Source: Acidobacteriota bacterium (GTDB lineage: Bacteria; Acidobacteriota; Terriglobia; Acidiferrales; UBA7541). From it: 64,000 bases of DNA. The stretch lies in assembly GCA_021832085.1 (NCBI GenBank), contig JAKBLM010000001.1:1-64000 (forward strand), given 5' to 3'. The translations under genes and the position numbers were made by a program. A model generated the notes under the pieces. The model did no database searches. It saw nothing but the letters and a program-made list of their open reading frames with translations, and was not told the origin of the DNA. Below, piece after piece: positions 48,378 to 57,147 of this stretch (positions are counted from its first letter, which is position 1; each line of letters begins with the position of its first letter).

Positions 48378-49220
48378 TCAGATCCTCCCCGCAAAGCCGT
48401 GATAGATCATTTCGACCGCAAGGATCCCGACCACAATCCCGAAAACGACGCGCAACAGGGGTACTTTCGCGCCGATGAGGAAGCGCGTCCCGAAAGTGGC
48501 TCCGCCGAGAACCCCCAGCATGACCGGCATGGCCAGACCGGGGTGGATATAGCCTCGGTGGAGATAAATCCCGGCGCTCGCCGCGGCCGTCACTCCTATC
48601 ATGAAGTTGCTGGTGGTGGTCGAAACCTTGAACGGGAGACGCATGGCCTGATCCATGCCGATCACCTTCAGCGCTCCCGACCCGATTCCGAGCAGCCCCG
48701 AAAGAATACCCGCGATGAACATGACCCCGAACCCCAGCCCCACGTGGTGCACGCGATAGGAGAGAGGTCCGTCCACGGTAGGAAAGCTGGAGTTCATCTT
48801 CAAGCGGGTTGCCCATCGATCGCCCGGGGAGTCGTCCAGGCGGTCGGGCAAGGGGCGGCCGGAAATGTAGGCGGACTGGAGCAACACGAGTCCGAAGATG
48901 ATGAAGATGGCCGAGACTGGGAGCCATTCCGCCAGCATGGCCCCCGCGACGGCCCCCGCGGTCGTGGCAATCTCCAGGAACATACCCACGCGGATATTGG
49001 AGAAGCCCTCGCGGACGTAGGCGGCTGCGGCGCCGGAAGAAGTGGCGATGACGGAGACCAGCGTGGCCCCAATGGCATATTCGATCTTGACGCCGAAGAG
49101 CAACGTCAGGATCGGCGTGATGACGATCCCACCTCCCAAGCCGGTCAGCGATCCCAGAAAACCGGCCGTGATCGACGTCAGCAGTACCGCGAAGGTGAAC
49201 GCGAGCGGGCTCAGATGCAT
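48378..49220 (-). CDS. TSUP family permease (TauE/SafE-like)
   Basis: The 280-residue protein (ATG 49220; GTG 49232 possible) has eight hydrophobic segments and the two TSUP hallmarks: GSLTGLGGGIVITPILTLLFGV in the first half and GILSGLLGIGSGALKVIGM in the second. TSUP proteins move sulfite, sulfonates, thiosulfate or other organic anions across the inner membrane. It is the first gene of a three-gene operon with DUF1634 and a cytidylate-kinase-like protein. Confidence 0.93.
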   Translation of the reverse strand: MHLSPLAFTFAVLLTSITAGFLGSLTGLGGGIVITPILTLLFGVKIEYAIGATLVSVIATSSGAAAAYVREGFSNIRVGMFLEIATTAGAVAGAMLAEWLPVSAIFIIFGLVLLQSAYISGRPLPDRLDDSPGDRWATRLKMNSSFPTVDGPLSYRVHHVGLGFGVMFIAGILSGLLGIGSGALKVIGMDQAMRLPFKVSTTTSNFMIGVTAAASAGIYLHRGYIHPGLAMPVMLGVLGGATFGTRFLIGAKVPLLRVVFGIVVGILAVEMIYHGFAGRI

Positions 49221-49294
49221 GACAGTCAGCACCTCAAGTCAATAGTCGGCGCCATTCTGTGACTGGAAGAAGTTGGAATCAATGCACCGGGGGT

Positions 49295-49342
49295 GAACCG
49301 AAATGAACCCGCAGCCCGGGCTCCGAATGAACCGGAATGAAC
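49295..49342. repeat. three direct repeats (CCGRAATGAAC-type) upstream of regulator gene
   Basis: Three copies of CCG(A/G)AATGAAC or CCGAAATGAAC occur at about 49298-49308, 49323-49333 and 49332-49342, before a strong promoter. OmpR/CadC-type factors bind direct repeats, so they may be binding sites of the downstream regulator. Confidence 0.45.
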
Positions 49343-49399
49343 TTGCATACAGCTGACACCAAGGGGGATAGATATCAGGCCGCCGATCGGGAGCTGGAA

Positions 49400-49427
49400 T
49401 TGACTTTGCTGTTCCTTGGCATATAAT
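49400..49427 (+). promoter_or_regulatory. sigma-70-like promoter of winged-helix-TPR gene
   Basis: TTGACT is followed after 16 nt by a perfect TATAAT, 90 bp upstream of the start codon at 49517. Confidence 0.75.
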
Positions 49428-49516
49428 TCACACGAACGCGCCCGAGAGGGCTGTACTGCCTACAGGATCCGCGCTTCCCCGGTTATCCACTCTCACGCGC
49501 ACGAAAAGGCAAGACC

Positions 49517-51379
49517 ATGTCTGCGGACGAGGTGCGGTTCGCGGAGTTCGTGCTGGATTTCAGCCGGAGAGAACTGCGCCGGGATGGCCGTTCGGTCAAC
49601 CTCCAGAATATCCCTTTCCAATTGCTGACCCTCCTGGTGATGAAGCGCGGCCAGCTTCTCACTCGCGAAGAAATTGTAGAAGCCATCTGGGGGAAAGGGC
49701 GCTTCCTGGACGCCGAACACGGCATTAACACCGCCGTTCGGAAACTGCGGCAGGCCCTCGGCGAAGATCCCGAACACCCCCGCTTCATTCAGACGGTGGT
49801 AGGAAAAGGCTACCGTTTCATTGCGCCGATGGATATTCCAGGCGAAGCGGCCAAGGCGGGAAACGGCAAAGCCGCAGCCCGGAAACGGTTCACGGTCCGG
49901 CGCGCCATGGTCGCTGGCGTTTTCGCGACGGCTTGTTTGGCCGCTCTGGCCGTTACGTTTCGCTGGCTCCCCCGTCGTCACTCCGCTCCGGCCGCTGCGG
50001 AAAGCACCGGTGCCGACATACGATCCCTTGCCGTGTTGCCGATCAGGGATCTTTCACACAATCCCGGCGAAGGCTATTTCTCCGACGGGATAACGAACCA
50101 ACTGATCTCCGATCTGGCCCAGGCACCGGGTTTGCGCGTGATCTCCTACAGCTCGGCGATGCGCTACTGCAACACGACCGAGCCGTTGCGGCAAATCGCC
50201 TATGAGCTGGACACCGATGCGGTCGTCGAAGGGGTGATGGAACGAGCGGGGAAGCGCATTCGGATCACCCTGCAACTCGTGCGGACGTCGCCGGAGAGGC
50301 AACTGTGGGCGGAAAGCTACGTAGAGACGCTCGGAAACAGCCTCACAATACAGGACCGCGTTGCGCGGGCGGCCACGCGGGCGATCTGGTCGAAGATCGC
50401 GCTGGGTCGTCCCGCTTTTCCCATCAAGTCCGTTCGCCTCGCTCCGGAATCCTACATGGCCTACCTCAAAGGCCGCTCGCGCGAGAGGCAGCAAGCGCCG
50501 AAAGCCGGGAAATCAGCGATCGATTTTTACCGCCAGGCCCTGAAGATCGATCCGCGGAACGCGTTCGCTTACGTGGGCATCGCGCAGGCCTACGCGGCGA
50601 AGGGAGAAACGTTCGTCGGTAAGAACGCGTTGGCCGACACACGGAACGCCGCTCGCCGGGCCATCGCGCTCAACGACCGCCTTTCGGAAGCTCACATGGC
50701 GCTGGGCACAATCGAGTGGTTCGAGGAATGGCGCTGGAAGGACGGAGCGGCGGACCTGCGGCGCGCCGTCGAACTCAATCCCAACTCCGCCGCGGCTCAT
50801 CACCTCTACTCCGAAATACTGCTCGGTGAGGGGAAAACGAAGGAAGGGCTAGCGGAGGCCCGAGAGTACGTCCAACTGGACCCCGTCTCGCCTTCCGCGC
50901 GTCTGGATATGGCCGTGGCCGACATCTTGGCGAGGCGCTACCGGCGAGCAATCGCTCAGGCTTGGCGAGCCGTGAGCTTGGATCCCAATTACACCGCGGC
51001 GCATGAGGTGCTGGGATGGGCACTTGAACTTTGTGGGCAGCACGCCCAGGCCCTCCAGCAATTGCAGACGGCGGTCGAACAGGGCGGAGGCGACGCGGCG
51101 AAAGCCTATTTGGCGCGCACCTGCTTCGAGGCGGAAAAAAGCGCTGAAGGCAATAAACTATTGCGAGAAATTACCCGCTCCGGCAGGGCGCCTTACCAAA
51201 CGGCGGAAGTCTACGCCGGCCTCGGCCAGTTCAACCAGGCCTTCAAGTGGCTGGCCAAGGCAGTTAACAACCGCGACCGGGATCTTGCGGTTTATATTCG
51301 ATCGGATCCCTGGCTCGGTCTCGCCATCCGTTCTGACCCTCGATTCGCCCAAATTCTGAGCCAGGTCGGCTCGCCATAA
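49517..51379 (+). CDS. membrane-bound winged-helix regulator with TolB-N-like and TPR domains
   Basis: The 620-residue protein has a CadC-type winged-helix domain at 6-105 (REEIVEAIWGKGRFLDAEHGINTAVRKLRQALGEDPEHPRFIQTVVGKGYRF), one membrane helix (130-150), and a periplasmic TolB-N-like module at about 165-300 (LAVLPIRDLSHNPGEGYFSDGITNQLISDL). TPR repeats follow to the end (AIDFYRQALKIDPRNAFAYVGIAQAYAAKGE; AADLRRAVELNPNSAAAHHLYSEILLGEGK). It probably transduces envelope signals directly to DNA. A strong promoter and three direct repeats lie upstream. The next gene is convergent. Confidence 0.9.
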   Translation: MSADEVRFAEFVLDFSRRELRRDGRSVNLQNIPFQLLTLLVMKRGQLLTREEIVEAIWGKGRFLDAEHGINTAVRKLRQALGEDPEHPRFIQTVVGKGYRFIAPMDIPGEAAKAGNGKAAARKRFTVRRAMVAGVFATACLAALAVTFRWLPRRHSAPAAAESTGADIRSLAVLPIRDLSHNPGEGYFSDGITNQLISDLAQAPGLRVISYSSAMRYCNTTEPLRQIAYELDTDAVVEGVMERAGKRIRITLQLVRTSPERQLWAESYVETLGNSLTIQDRVARAATRAIWSKIALGRPAFPIKSVRLAPESYMAYLKGRSRERQQAPKAGKSAIDFYRQALKIDPRNAFAYVGIAQAYAAKGETFVGKNALADTRNAARRAIALNDRLSEAHMALGTIEWFEEWRWKDGAADLRRAVELNPNSAAAHHLYSEILLGEGKTKEGLAEAREYVQLDPVSPSARLDMAVADILARRYRRAIAQAWRAVSLDPNYTAAHEVLGWALELCGQHAQALQQLQTAVEQGGGDAAKAYLARTCFEAEKSAEGNKLLREITRSGRAPYQTAEVYAGLGQFNQAFKWLAKAVNNRDRDLAVYIRSDPWLGLAIRSDPRFAQILSQVGSP

Positions 51380-51549
51380 TTGCGAAGCCCGCCGTAGCAC
51401 CAAACCACATATCCCGCCGTCACTCTGTCCCGCATTTCTTTAGCATTTCAGCCCAAATCCTGCCAAGCGAAGGCGGACAGTCCCCTTCCCAAGGCACCAC
51501 CGAAGTGTGCCCCGGTGCCACGAATAATAAGGAAGAAAGCTCCGGAGCC

Positions 51550-52818
51550 TTACAGTTTGTCCAAGGACTGCTCGATATCCCCGAGAATATCGCGCCAGTG
51601 CTCGATGCCCACCGAGATCCTCACCAGACCGTCGGTGACGCCGGCCTCACGAGCTTCTTCGTCGGTGTAGGTCGAATGCGTTGTAGTTCTCGGGTGGCAC
51701 GCCAGCGTTTCGACGCCGCCCAACGACACCGCATTTCGCGCCAGATGGAGGTTGCGGAGGAATTCGAAGGCTGCCGGCTTGCCGCCCTTCAGCTCCAGCG
51801 AAAGCATCGCGCCGGGAAACGCGCACTGGGCACGGAAAATCCGCTGCTGCTCCGGATCGGTGAAGAGCGAGGGGTAAATCACCCGCTCGATCTTCGGGTG
51901 CTGCGCCAGTTGTTCGGCGATGCGCTGGGCATTCTTGCTGGCGCGGTTCATCCGCAGCGTCACGGTAGGCAAGCGTCCATCGAGCATCCAGCATTCGTCC
52001 GGCTGCAGGATGTTGCCAAACGAATGCCGCAGCTGCCGGATCGGCTCGATTAAATCGGGATTCTTGGCCAGCACCATTCCTGCCAGCAAATCGCTGAAGC
52101 CGGAAAGATACTTCGTCGCGGAATAGAGCACCAGGTCGGCGCCCAGCGTCAGCGGATGCTGAAACGTCGGCCCCAGAAACGTGTTGTCCACCATCACCAG
52201 CGGCCGCCGGTGCCCAGAGGACCCGTTGAGCGAGCTCACCGTCCGGCACAGCCGGTGGATGTCCGTCATCCGCAGCGTCGGGTTCGTCGGCGTCTCCACC
52301 AGCACGACGCCCAGGTTCTTGGCCGAGCGGATCGCGTCGTCGATTTCCTGCCCGTTCCCTGCCAGCACCGGAATGCTTTTCACGCCCCAATTGGGCAGGA
52401 AGTCGCGGACGAAATGTTGCGTCCCGCCATAAACCGGGACTGTGTAGATCATGCTTTGTCCGGGCCGCAGAAAGGTCAGAAGTGACGTCGTGATCGCCGC
52501 CATGCCCGAATTGAAAACCAGGGCGGCCTGTGCCTCCGGCTCGAGCGGTACCGTCTGCGCCTCGAGGATCTCCGCATTCGGATGGTTCATCCGCGCGTAG
52601 ATCAGCTCCACTTTCTCGCCCTTTCGCACCGGCGAGGCGCCTGACGCGATCTCGAAAGCGCGTTCGGCTGATTCCGGACTCGAAAATACATAGGTTGAAC
52701 TGCGAAACACCGCTGGCCGCGCCGAACCGACCGAAAGACTCGGGTCGAAACCCTTGGTCAGAATCTTCGTGGGTGATCTGAGTGTCTCTTCCGTCTTACC
52801 GCCATTCTTTTCTGACAT
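51550..52818 (-). CDS. cystathionine gamma-synthase / methionine gamma-lyase family enzyme
   Basis: The 422-residue PLP enzyme of the Cys/Met metabolism family shows YARMNHPNAEILE, FNSGMAAITTSLLTFLRPG, PVYGGTQHF, VETPTNPTLRMTDI, VDNTFLGPTFQHPL and the PLP lysine in YSATKYLSG. The C-terminal SLGGVETLACHPRTTTHS and LVRISVGIEHWRDILGDIEQSL are typical. Its reaction (gamma-replacement or gamma-elimination) cannot be fixed from motifs. It is monocistronic and convergent with the regulator gene. Confidence 0.92.
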   Translation of the reverse strand: MSEKNGGKTEETLRSPTKILTKGFDPSLSVGSARPAVFRSSTYVFSSPESAERAFEIASGASPVRKGEKVELIYARMNHPNAEILEAQTVPLEPEAQAALVFNSGMAAITTSLLTFLRPGQSMIYTVPVYGGTQHFVRDFLPNWGVKSIPVLAGNGQEIDDAIRSAKNLGVVLVETPTNPTLRMTDIHRLCRTVSSLNGSSGHRRPLVMVDNTFLGPTFQHPLTLGADLVLYSATKYLSGFSDLLAGMVLAKNPDLIEPIRQLRHSFGNILQPDECWMLDGRLPTVTLRMNRASKNAQRIAEQLAQHPKIERVIYPSLFTDPEQQRIFRAQCAFPGAMLSLELKGGKPAAFEFLRNLHLARNAVSLGGVETLACHPRTTTHSTYTDEEAREAGVTDGLVRISVGIEHWRDILGDIEQSLDKL

Positions 52819-53244
52819 AAGTCACCAAAGTAGGGGAGTAGGTCGCGGCGCCGGCATCGGCCGCAATGACACGGCCATGGCCCGCGGCCCCGAGACATGT
52901 TTCCTGACTTTTCTCACTTCATTGAGTCCGGATGAAAAGGAAGGATAAAACGGAAGCTTCTGAGAACTTCGTGCTGCCGGATAACGTGGGCCGCTACTTC
53001 TTTCGACGGCTCCCTTAACCGGACTTTCCATGGCAGCCTCCGGCCCACGTCGCAATATACCGCCGACCGCGACCGGAAAACAACTCTCCGTTCGCCTTGT
53101 TTCCTTGCGACGGAAAGCTCCTGCACGATTTGCCTGGAAAACGCCGTGACCCGCCGAGGGTGGCCGCCACACGAGAAAACCGCGGCTGCCGGTGTGCGCC
53201 CAGTCCGCTCTCTGGACCGGGCGCGCACCGATTGGCCGTCTTGC
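52819..53244. other. intergenic region
   Basis: This 426-bp gap lies between the gamma-synthase start and the end of a cupredoxin-like gene. No convincing gene, RNA or repeat was found. Confidence 0.4.
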
Positions 53245-54009
53245 TTACTGGTGCTCGAAGGTGAAGTCCGCTGTCGTTGTCTCTCCAGCGCGCACCGTGA
53301 CCCGCCGTTCGTGGGTGCCGAAGAGCGCCGTCCACACTTCGATCGTGTATTCGCCCGGCGGCAGCCCCTTGAGCGTAAAGCTGCCTTCCTTGCCGGTAAC
53401 GGCATAGAAAGGGTTCTTCAGCACGCCGATATATGCCTTCATCCAGGGGTGTACGTTGCAGCGTATCGGGATCATCACTTCCTGATACTTGAACCGGCGG
53501 ACTACCGAAGGCGAGCCCGGCTCCTGCGTCACGTTCCAGGGATGATTGGTCTTCGACAGCACGTGAATGTTGTGCGTCGTCGGGTCCAGGTTGAGCACCT
53601 CGAACGGTTGGCCCACCATGATGCCCATGACGTGCGGCTCGTACCAACATCCCTTCTGCGTCAGCACCACCGGCGTGCTGGGCGGTTTGGAGGGAAGCGT
53701 CGCCGAGCTTTCTTTCACGTAGACAAATGCGTAGGGCAGCGTGCCGTTGCTGTTCACCTGGCCGTCCTGCGGATACACCGGCCCGGTGTGCAACGTCGCG
53801 CAGACCGAATCCTTGCCCATGTTGATCGGCCGCAGCACCGGTTTTTGCCCGCGAAAATTGACCGTGCCGGTAATCTGACCCGTGTCTGCGGGCCGAGCTG
53901 GCCGTGCCGCCGCCCGAGCCGCGCCGGCCGCCGTCGCGCCCATTCCGAAAACGAAGGCCATCGCCAACGCCACGGGCGTCCTGCGCCAGGAATTGCTGGA
54001 CTTCTGCAT
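53245..54009 (-). CDS. exported cupredoxin-like protein with C-terminal carboxypeptidase-regulatory-like domain
   Basis: The 254-residue protein has a signal peptide (core TPVALAMAFVFGMGATAAGA). A cupredoxin-like part contains possible copper ligands THNIH (His146, His149) and the type-1-like loop CNVHPWM (Cys184, His187, Met190). Residues about 200-250 are a carboxypeptidase-regulatory-like beta sandwich (GKEGSFTLKGLPPGEYTIEVWTALFG). It is the last gene in a run with a cytochrome-porin and a paralogous cupredoxin gene. A periplasmic electron carrier or copper protein is inferred. Confidence 0.8.
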   Translation of the reverse strand: MQKSSNSWRRTPVALAMAFVFGMGATAAGAARAAARPARPADTGQITGTVNFRGQKPVLRPINMGKDSVCATLHTGPVYPQDGQVNSNGTLPYAFVYVKESSATLPSKPPSTPVVLTQKGCWYEPHVMGIMVGQPFEVLNLDPTTHNIHVLSKTNHPWNVTQEPGSPSVVRRFKYQEVMIPIRCNVHPWMKAYIGVLKNPFYAVTGKEGSFTLKGLPPGEYTIEVWTALFGTHERRVTVRAGETTTADFTFEHQ

Positions 54010-54131
54010 GACGATTTGATCCTCCCTTTCCGCGCGGCCGGCCTGGCGCGCCAATGACGCGCGCCGGCTAGCCGCGAAGAGTAAGAGTTCATCAGCCGGC
54101 CGATCTGCCGCCGGCGATGTGGGTCGAACCC

Positions 54132-55520
54132 TCAGAAAATCACTCCACAGTAAAGGTACAGGGCATTGTTGTCGCTGGCGTTCCGGCCGAGGCTGTCGTA
54201 GTTGCTGCCTGCCCCGTTGAAAGTGATGTAAGCGGTGTACTGGGCAGCCAACCGAATGTTCTGCACCGGCCAGTAGGTGAAGTTGAACAAAAATCCCTGG
54301 CTTTTCGGATTGCCGGTCCGGCTGCCATCGACCGAAGCGGCCGGATAGAGCAGCGGATCGACGGTCCCGGTAGTGATGAAATACTGGATCCCCGGGTCGT
54401 AGCGATAGCCGAAATGGTAGATGCCGTTGATGCGAAAAGTATTCAGGTGGTGAGGCACCAGGCTCGCATCGCCCGCATTGTAAAACGCATTGAGGTCGGA
54501 ACTCTCGTGGATGTAGGTGGTGTGCACGGTGAGGATGTCGTTCGCCAGTTTGGGAAAGATATGTTGGAACTGCGAATCGAAGGCCACGTCGGTATAGGTG
54601 TTCATCGGCCCCACCACCGCATTCGGCGTGCTTTGGACGTGCATGCCGTAGGTGCCGACCTCCAGGTACGAGTTGCCCATCGTCTGTTGCCAGGCAAACC
54701 GCCAGTAGGGCGCCGCGCCCCGGATGTTGTACTCGAATCCCTTCCCTGTGTTTGGAAGGGGCTGCCCAAGATGGGCCGAACGGTACACGGCCACGTCCCC
54801 ATACAGGTGGTTGTTCCACATGCCGTAGGTGCCGATGCCAGCCACGTCCTGCGCCAGCGGGCCGTCGATGATCGCCGTCGCTGTCGGTAACGGAGCCGAC
54901 TCGGACTGGATCCACGGAAAGCCCCAGGCCGGCGTGTCGTTCCACAGGTCCTCGACGGTGGGGTTGTTGTTCAGGTCCACGCCGTAAACGAACGTCTTAC
55001 CCTTCAGCAGCGTGTTCCGCGCGTAGCGGATGTCTGTGTTGTCCCAGGAAAAATGGTCCGTTTGAGCGTCGTACGTGGCTTGGATGAAGCCGCCGGCGTG
55101 GGTGGCAAACGCCCCTGCCAGGAACAAGGAAACGTCCTGCGGAAGCGAATAGTCCCAATTTGACGAGTTCGGTTCCGGCGTTTGCAGTCCCGTCGTCGAA
55201 GCTTCGATCCAGGCCGCCAGCGGCAGGTAGGAAAGCAGCGCCAGCCCGGGAGTGCCTTTCCTGGCTGGCGCGCTGATCACCTTGATCCCGGTCATCGTGT
55301 AGCCGTTCAGTTTGAATTCGCGGCCCAACGGTGTCAGTTCCGGCGGGTTGATGTGGCAGGCCGAGCAGGGCAGCCCGGTCTGCCGCGCAAAGCTCGGCAC
55401 CGCATTCCCACGCCGCGGGCCCGCCACCAGCATCATGAGCAGCACCGCGGCCGACAGCGCCAGAGCGCCGATCACCTTCATCGGCTTACACTTGGATTTG
55501 CTACAGTCGGTTTCCGTCAC
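54132..55520 (-). CDS. Cyc2-like fused monoheme cytochrome and outer-membrane beta-barrel
   Basis: The GTG at 55520 follows GGGGGAAGAAG; an ATG at 55481 is the alternative (449 residues instead of 462). A signal peptide (about 14-40) is followed at once by VPSFARQTGLPCSACHINPP and ELTPLGREFKLNGY, the N-terminal signature of Cyc2-type cytochrome-porins, with one heme-c motif CSACH (52-56). The remaining about 390 residues are rich in alternating aromatic/polar strands and end in ALYLYCGVIF with a terminal Phe, typical of outer-membrane barrels. Some Cyc2 proteins oxidise extracellular Fe(II). Substrate here is unproven. Both flanking genes encode cupredoxin-like proteins, which would be logical electron acceptors. 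Confidence 0.82.
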   Translation of the reverse strand: MTETDCSKSKCKPMKVIGALALSAAVLLMMLVAGPRRGNAVPSFARQTGLPCSACHINPPELTPLGREFKLNGYTMTGIKVISAPARKGTPGLALLSYLPLAAWIEASTTGLQTPEPNSSNWDYSLPQDVSLFLAGAFATHAGGFIQATYDAQTDHFSWDNTDIRYARNTLLKGKTFVYGVDLNNNPTVEDLWNDTPAWGFPWIQSESAPLPTATAIIDGPLAQDVAGIGTYGMWNNHLYGDVAVYRSAHLGQPLPNTGKGFEYNIRGAAPYWRFAWQQTMGNSYLEVGTYGMHVQSTPNAVVGPMNTYTDVAFDSQFQHIFPKLANDILTVHTTYIHESSDLNAFYNAGDASLVPHHLNTFRINGIYHFGYRYDPGIQYFITTGTVDPLLYPAASVDGSRTGNPKSQGFLFNFTYWPVQNIRLAAQYTAYITFNGAGSNYDSLGRNASDNNALYLYCGVIF

Positions 55521-55564
55521 AGTCTTCTTCCCCCTTTTTACCCGGTTTCTTTTTTTCGCTTGGA

Positions 55565-56350
55565 CTAGGAACCGAGCTTGAAGTTGACCGTGGTCGTTTT
55601 GCCTGCCTGGACGGTAACCTGCTGCACCTTGGTGCCGATCTTCTTCTGCCACACCTTCAGCTGGTACGTCCCGGGCGGAACGTCCGTCAGGGAGAAGGCC
55701 CCGCCAGCCTGGCTAATGGCGTAATAGGGGTTCTTGGCGACAACGATGTACCCGTGCATCCAGGGGTGGATGTCGCAGCGCACCATGATCGTCTCCGGCC
55801 GCATGAGCGTCAGTTCGACCGGGCTGCTGCCGGGCGCCATCATGTGGTTCGAGGCCCGGTTGTAGCGGGCATAAATGTGGATGTTGTGCGTCACCGGGTC
55901 GCTGTTCTTCACCTCCAGCTTCCCCGGTTTCATCAGCACCACGCTGGGCACGAACATGCACTTTTTCTGGTCGAGCACCGGATTGGGGAACGCAAACGCC
56001 TTGCCGTGAGTAACATTGTCGAGCCAAACGACCGCGCCGACCACTCCGCCCTGCTCGACGCGAATCGGATAGATCTCCTTGAAGTTGCCGCACGCCGATT
56101 GGTTCAGCGTCACGGTAACCCGCTCCGGCCTCACCGGTTTGCCAACATACAAAAGTTTTCCCTGGATGGTCCCACCAGCCACCTGTTGCACCGTATAGCC
56201 CGCCTGGGCTGGCAGGGCCGTTGCGCCGCTTTCGCGCGCAGGGTTGCGCCCGGCTTTTGCGTGCGCCGTCGCTCCCGCAAAAATCAACGTCACCATTGCA
56301 CTAAGGGTCAAAATTGCTGAACTAGGCCTGATGCTGCGGGTCGTATGCAT
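55565..56350 (-). CDS. exported cupredoxin-like protein with C-terminal carboxypeptidase-regulatory-like domain
   Basis: The 261-residue protein has a signal peptide (core AILTLSAMVTLIFAGATAHA) behind a strong GGGGGAAGG site. Copper-site candidates are THNIH (His155, His158) and CDIHPWM (Cys192, His195, Met198), the Cys-x2-His-x2-Met loop seen in type-1 copper proteins. A C-terminal beta sandwich follows (AGGAFSLTDVPPGTYQLKVWQKKIG). It is clearly paralogous to the protein encoded at 53245-54009 and heads the three-gene run around the cytochrome-porin, with 44 bp to the next start. Confidence 0.82.
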   Translation of the reverse strand: MHTTRSIRPSSAILTLSAMVTLIFAGATAHAKAGRNPARESGATALPAQAGYTVQQVAGGTIQGKLLYVGKPVRPERVTVTLNQSACGNFKEIYPIRVEQGGVVGAVVWLDNVTHGKAFAFPNPVLDQKKCMFVPSVVLMKPGKLEVKNSDPVTHNIHIYARYNRASNHMMAPGSSPVELTLMRPETIMVRCDIHPWMHGYIVVAKNPYYAISQAGGAFSLTDVPPGTYQLKVWQKKIGTKVQQVTVQAGKTTTVNFKLGS

Positions 56351-56484
56351 GAATACCTTCCCCCTTTCCCATTCGGTTCTCGCGTCCGCCGACCCTCAAA
56401 CTCAGCAGTCCGCTCAGCGCATACTGCTTGCCGCGCCGCCGGAAAGCTGTGACTTAGAGCACGCTGGCCTGAAAAAAGTAGGTT

Positions 56485-56530
56485 GGATGGGTGATTCAGA
56501 GTGCCTATGGATGTGGAGCCCCACCCATCC
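56485..56530. repeat. inverted repeat GGATGGGTG...CACCCATCC
   Basis: Nine-bp arms are separated by about 28 nt in the 426-bp gap between the cytochrome operon and the Smr gene. It could form a hairpin in either transcript and may act as a terminator or be a degenerate dispersed repeat. The rest of the gap holds nothing recognisable. Confidence 0.5.
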
Positions 56531-56776
56531 CCCACGTTGGCGAGCATACACCCAAGCCGTTCGGAAGCGACCAGGATTTTTGCAACAGCCTTCGGCCGCG
56601 TTGGTCTCTCACTTACGGCCTAATTGGGGTGTCGGGCAGGATCACAAGCAATCGGGTCGGGCAGGTGGCCAACCCAACGGCTGCGCCGGAGGCAAGCGCC
56701 GTCGTTGCCCTGCCCCGGCAGCTCTCCCTCCCGCCGCAGAGACGATGGCGCTGGTCCAGGCTTGCCGTCGGCCGTC

Positions 56777-57052
56777 TTATCGCAGTGTGACGATCGTCGC
56801 GCCCCAGCCCCCGGCCTCTTCGGGCGCATCGCCGTATGCCGCGACATAGGGCGTCCGCGCCAGCACCGCGCGCACGATCCGCCGCTGCACGCCGATCCCG
56901 CGCCCGTGGATGATCCTCAGCGCCTTCAGTCCCAGCCGGTTGGCTTCTTCGAGGTAGGCTTCGACCACCCCTTCCACTTCCTGCGGCCGCACCGTATGCA
57001 GATCGAAAATGTCGGTGATGGGAATCCGAATAGGCTCTTCGTCGTCCGCCAT
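56777..57052 (-). CDS. Smr domain protein
   Basis: The 91-residue protein (ATG 57052 behind GGGGGAG) is essentially a stand-alone Smr domain: IFDLHTVRPQEVEGVVEAYLEEANRLGLKALRIIHGRGIGVQRRIVRAVLARTPYV with the DLH and HGRG motifs. The usual second His-Gly after DLH is DLHT here. Smr domains have nicking or RNA endonuclease activity in MutS2 and its relatives. The C-terminus GGWGATIVTLR matches the family's final strand. There is no operon partner. Confidence 0.9.
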   Translation of the reverse strand: MADDEEPIRIPITDIFDLHTVRPQEVEGVVEAYLEEANRLGLKALRIIHGRGIGVQRRIVRAVLARTPYVAAYGDAPEEAGGWGATIVTLR

Positions 57053-57101
57053 GAAGCTCCCCCGGCCCATCCTAGCACGCCGCAACCGCCGCTCGCCCCG
57101 C

Positions 57102-57147
57102 CCGTTCCTGTAGCCACGGCCAGCGCTGTTCTGGCCGTGGGTCTTTC
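57102..57147. repeat. repeat with CCACGGCCAG/CTGGCCGTGG stem, copy 1
   Basis: A perfect 10-bp stem with a 7-nt loop is preceded by GCCCGTTCCTGTAG. The same leader and left arm recur at 58812-58857, on the other side of the regulator gene, where the right arm has decayed. Confidence 0.7.

Noticed and set aside
52932..53018. 28-codon small ORF
   Set aside because: No good ribosome site, no neighbour coupling and no recognisable motif.
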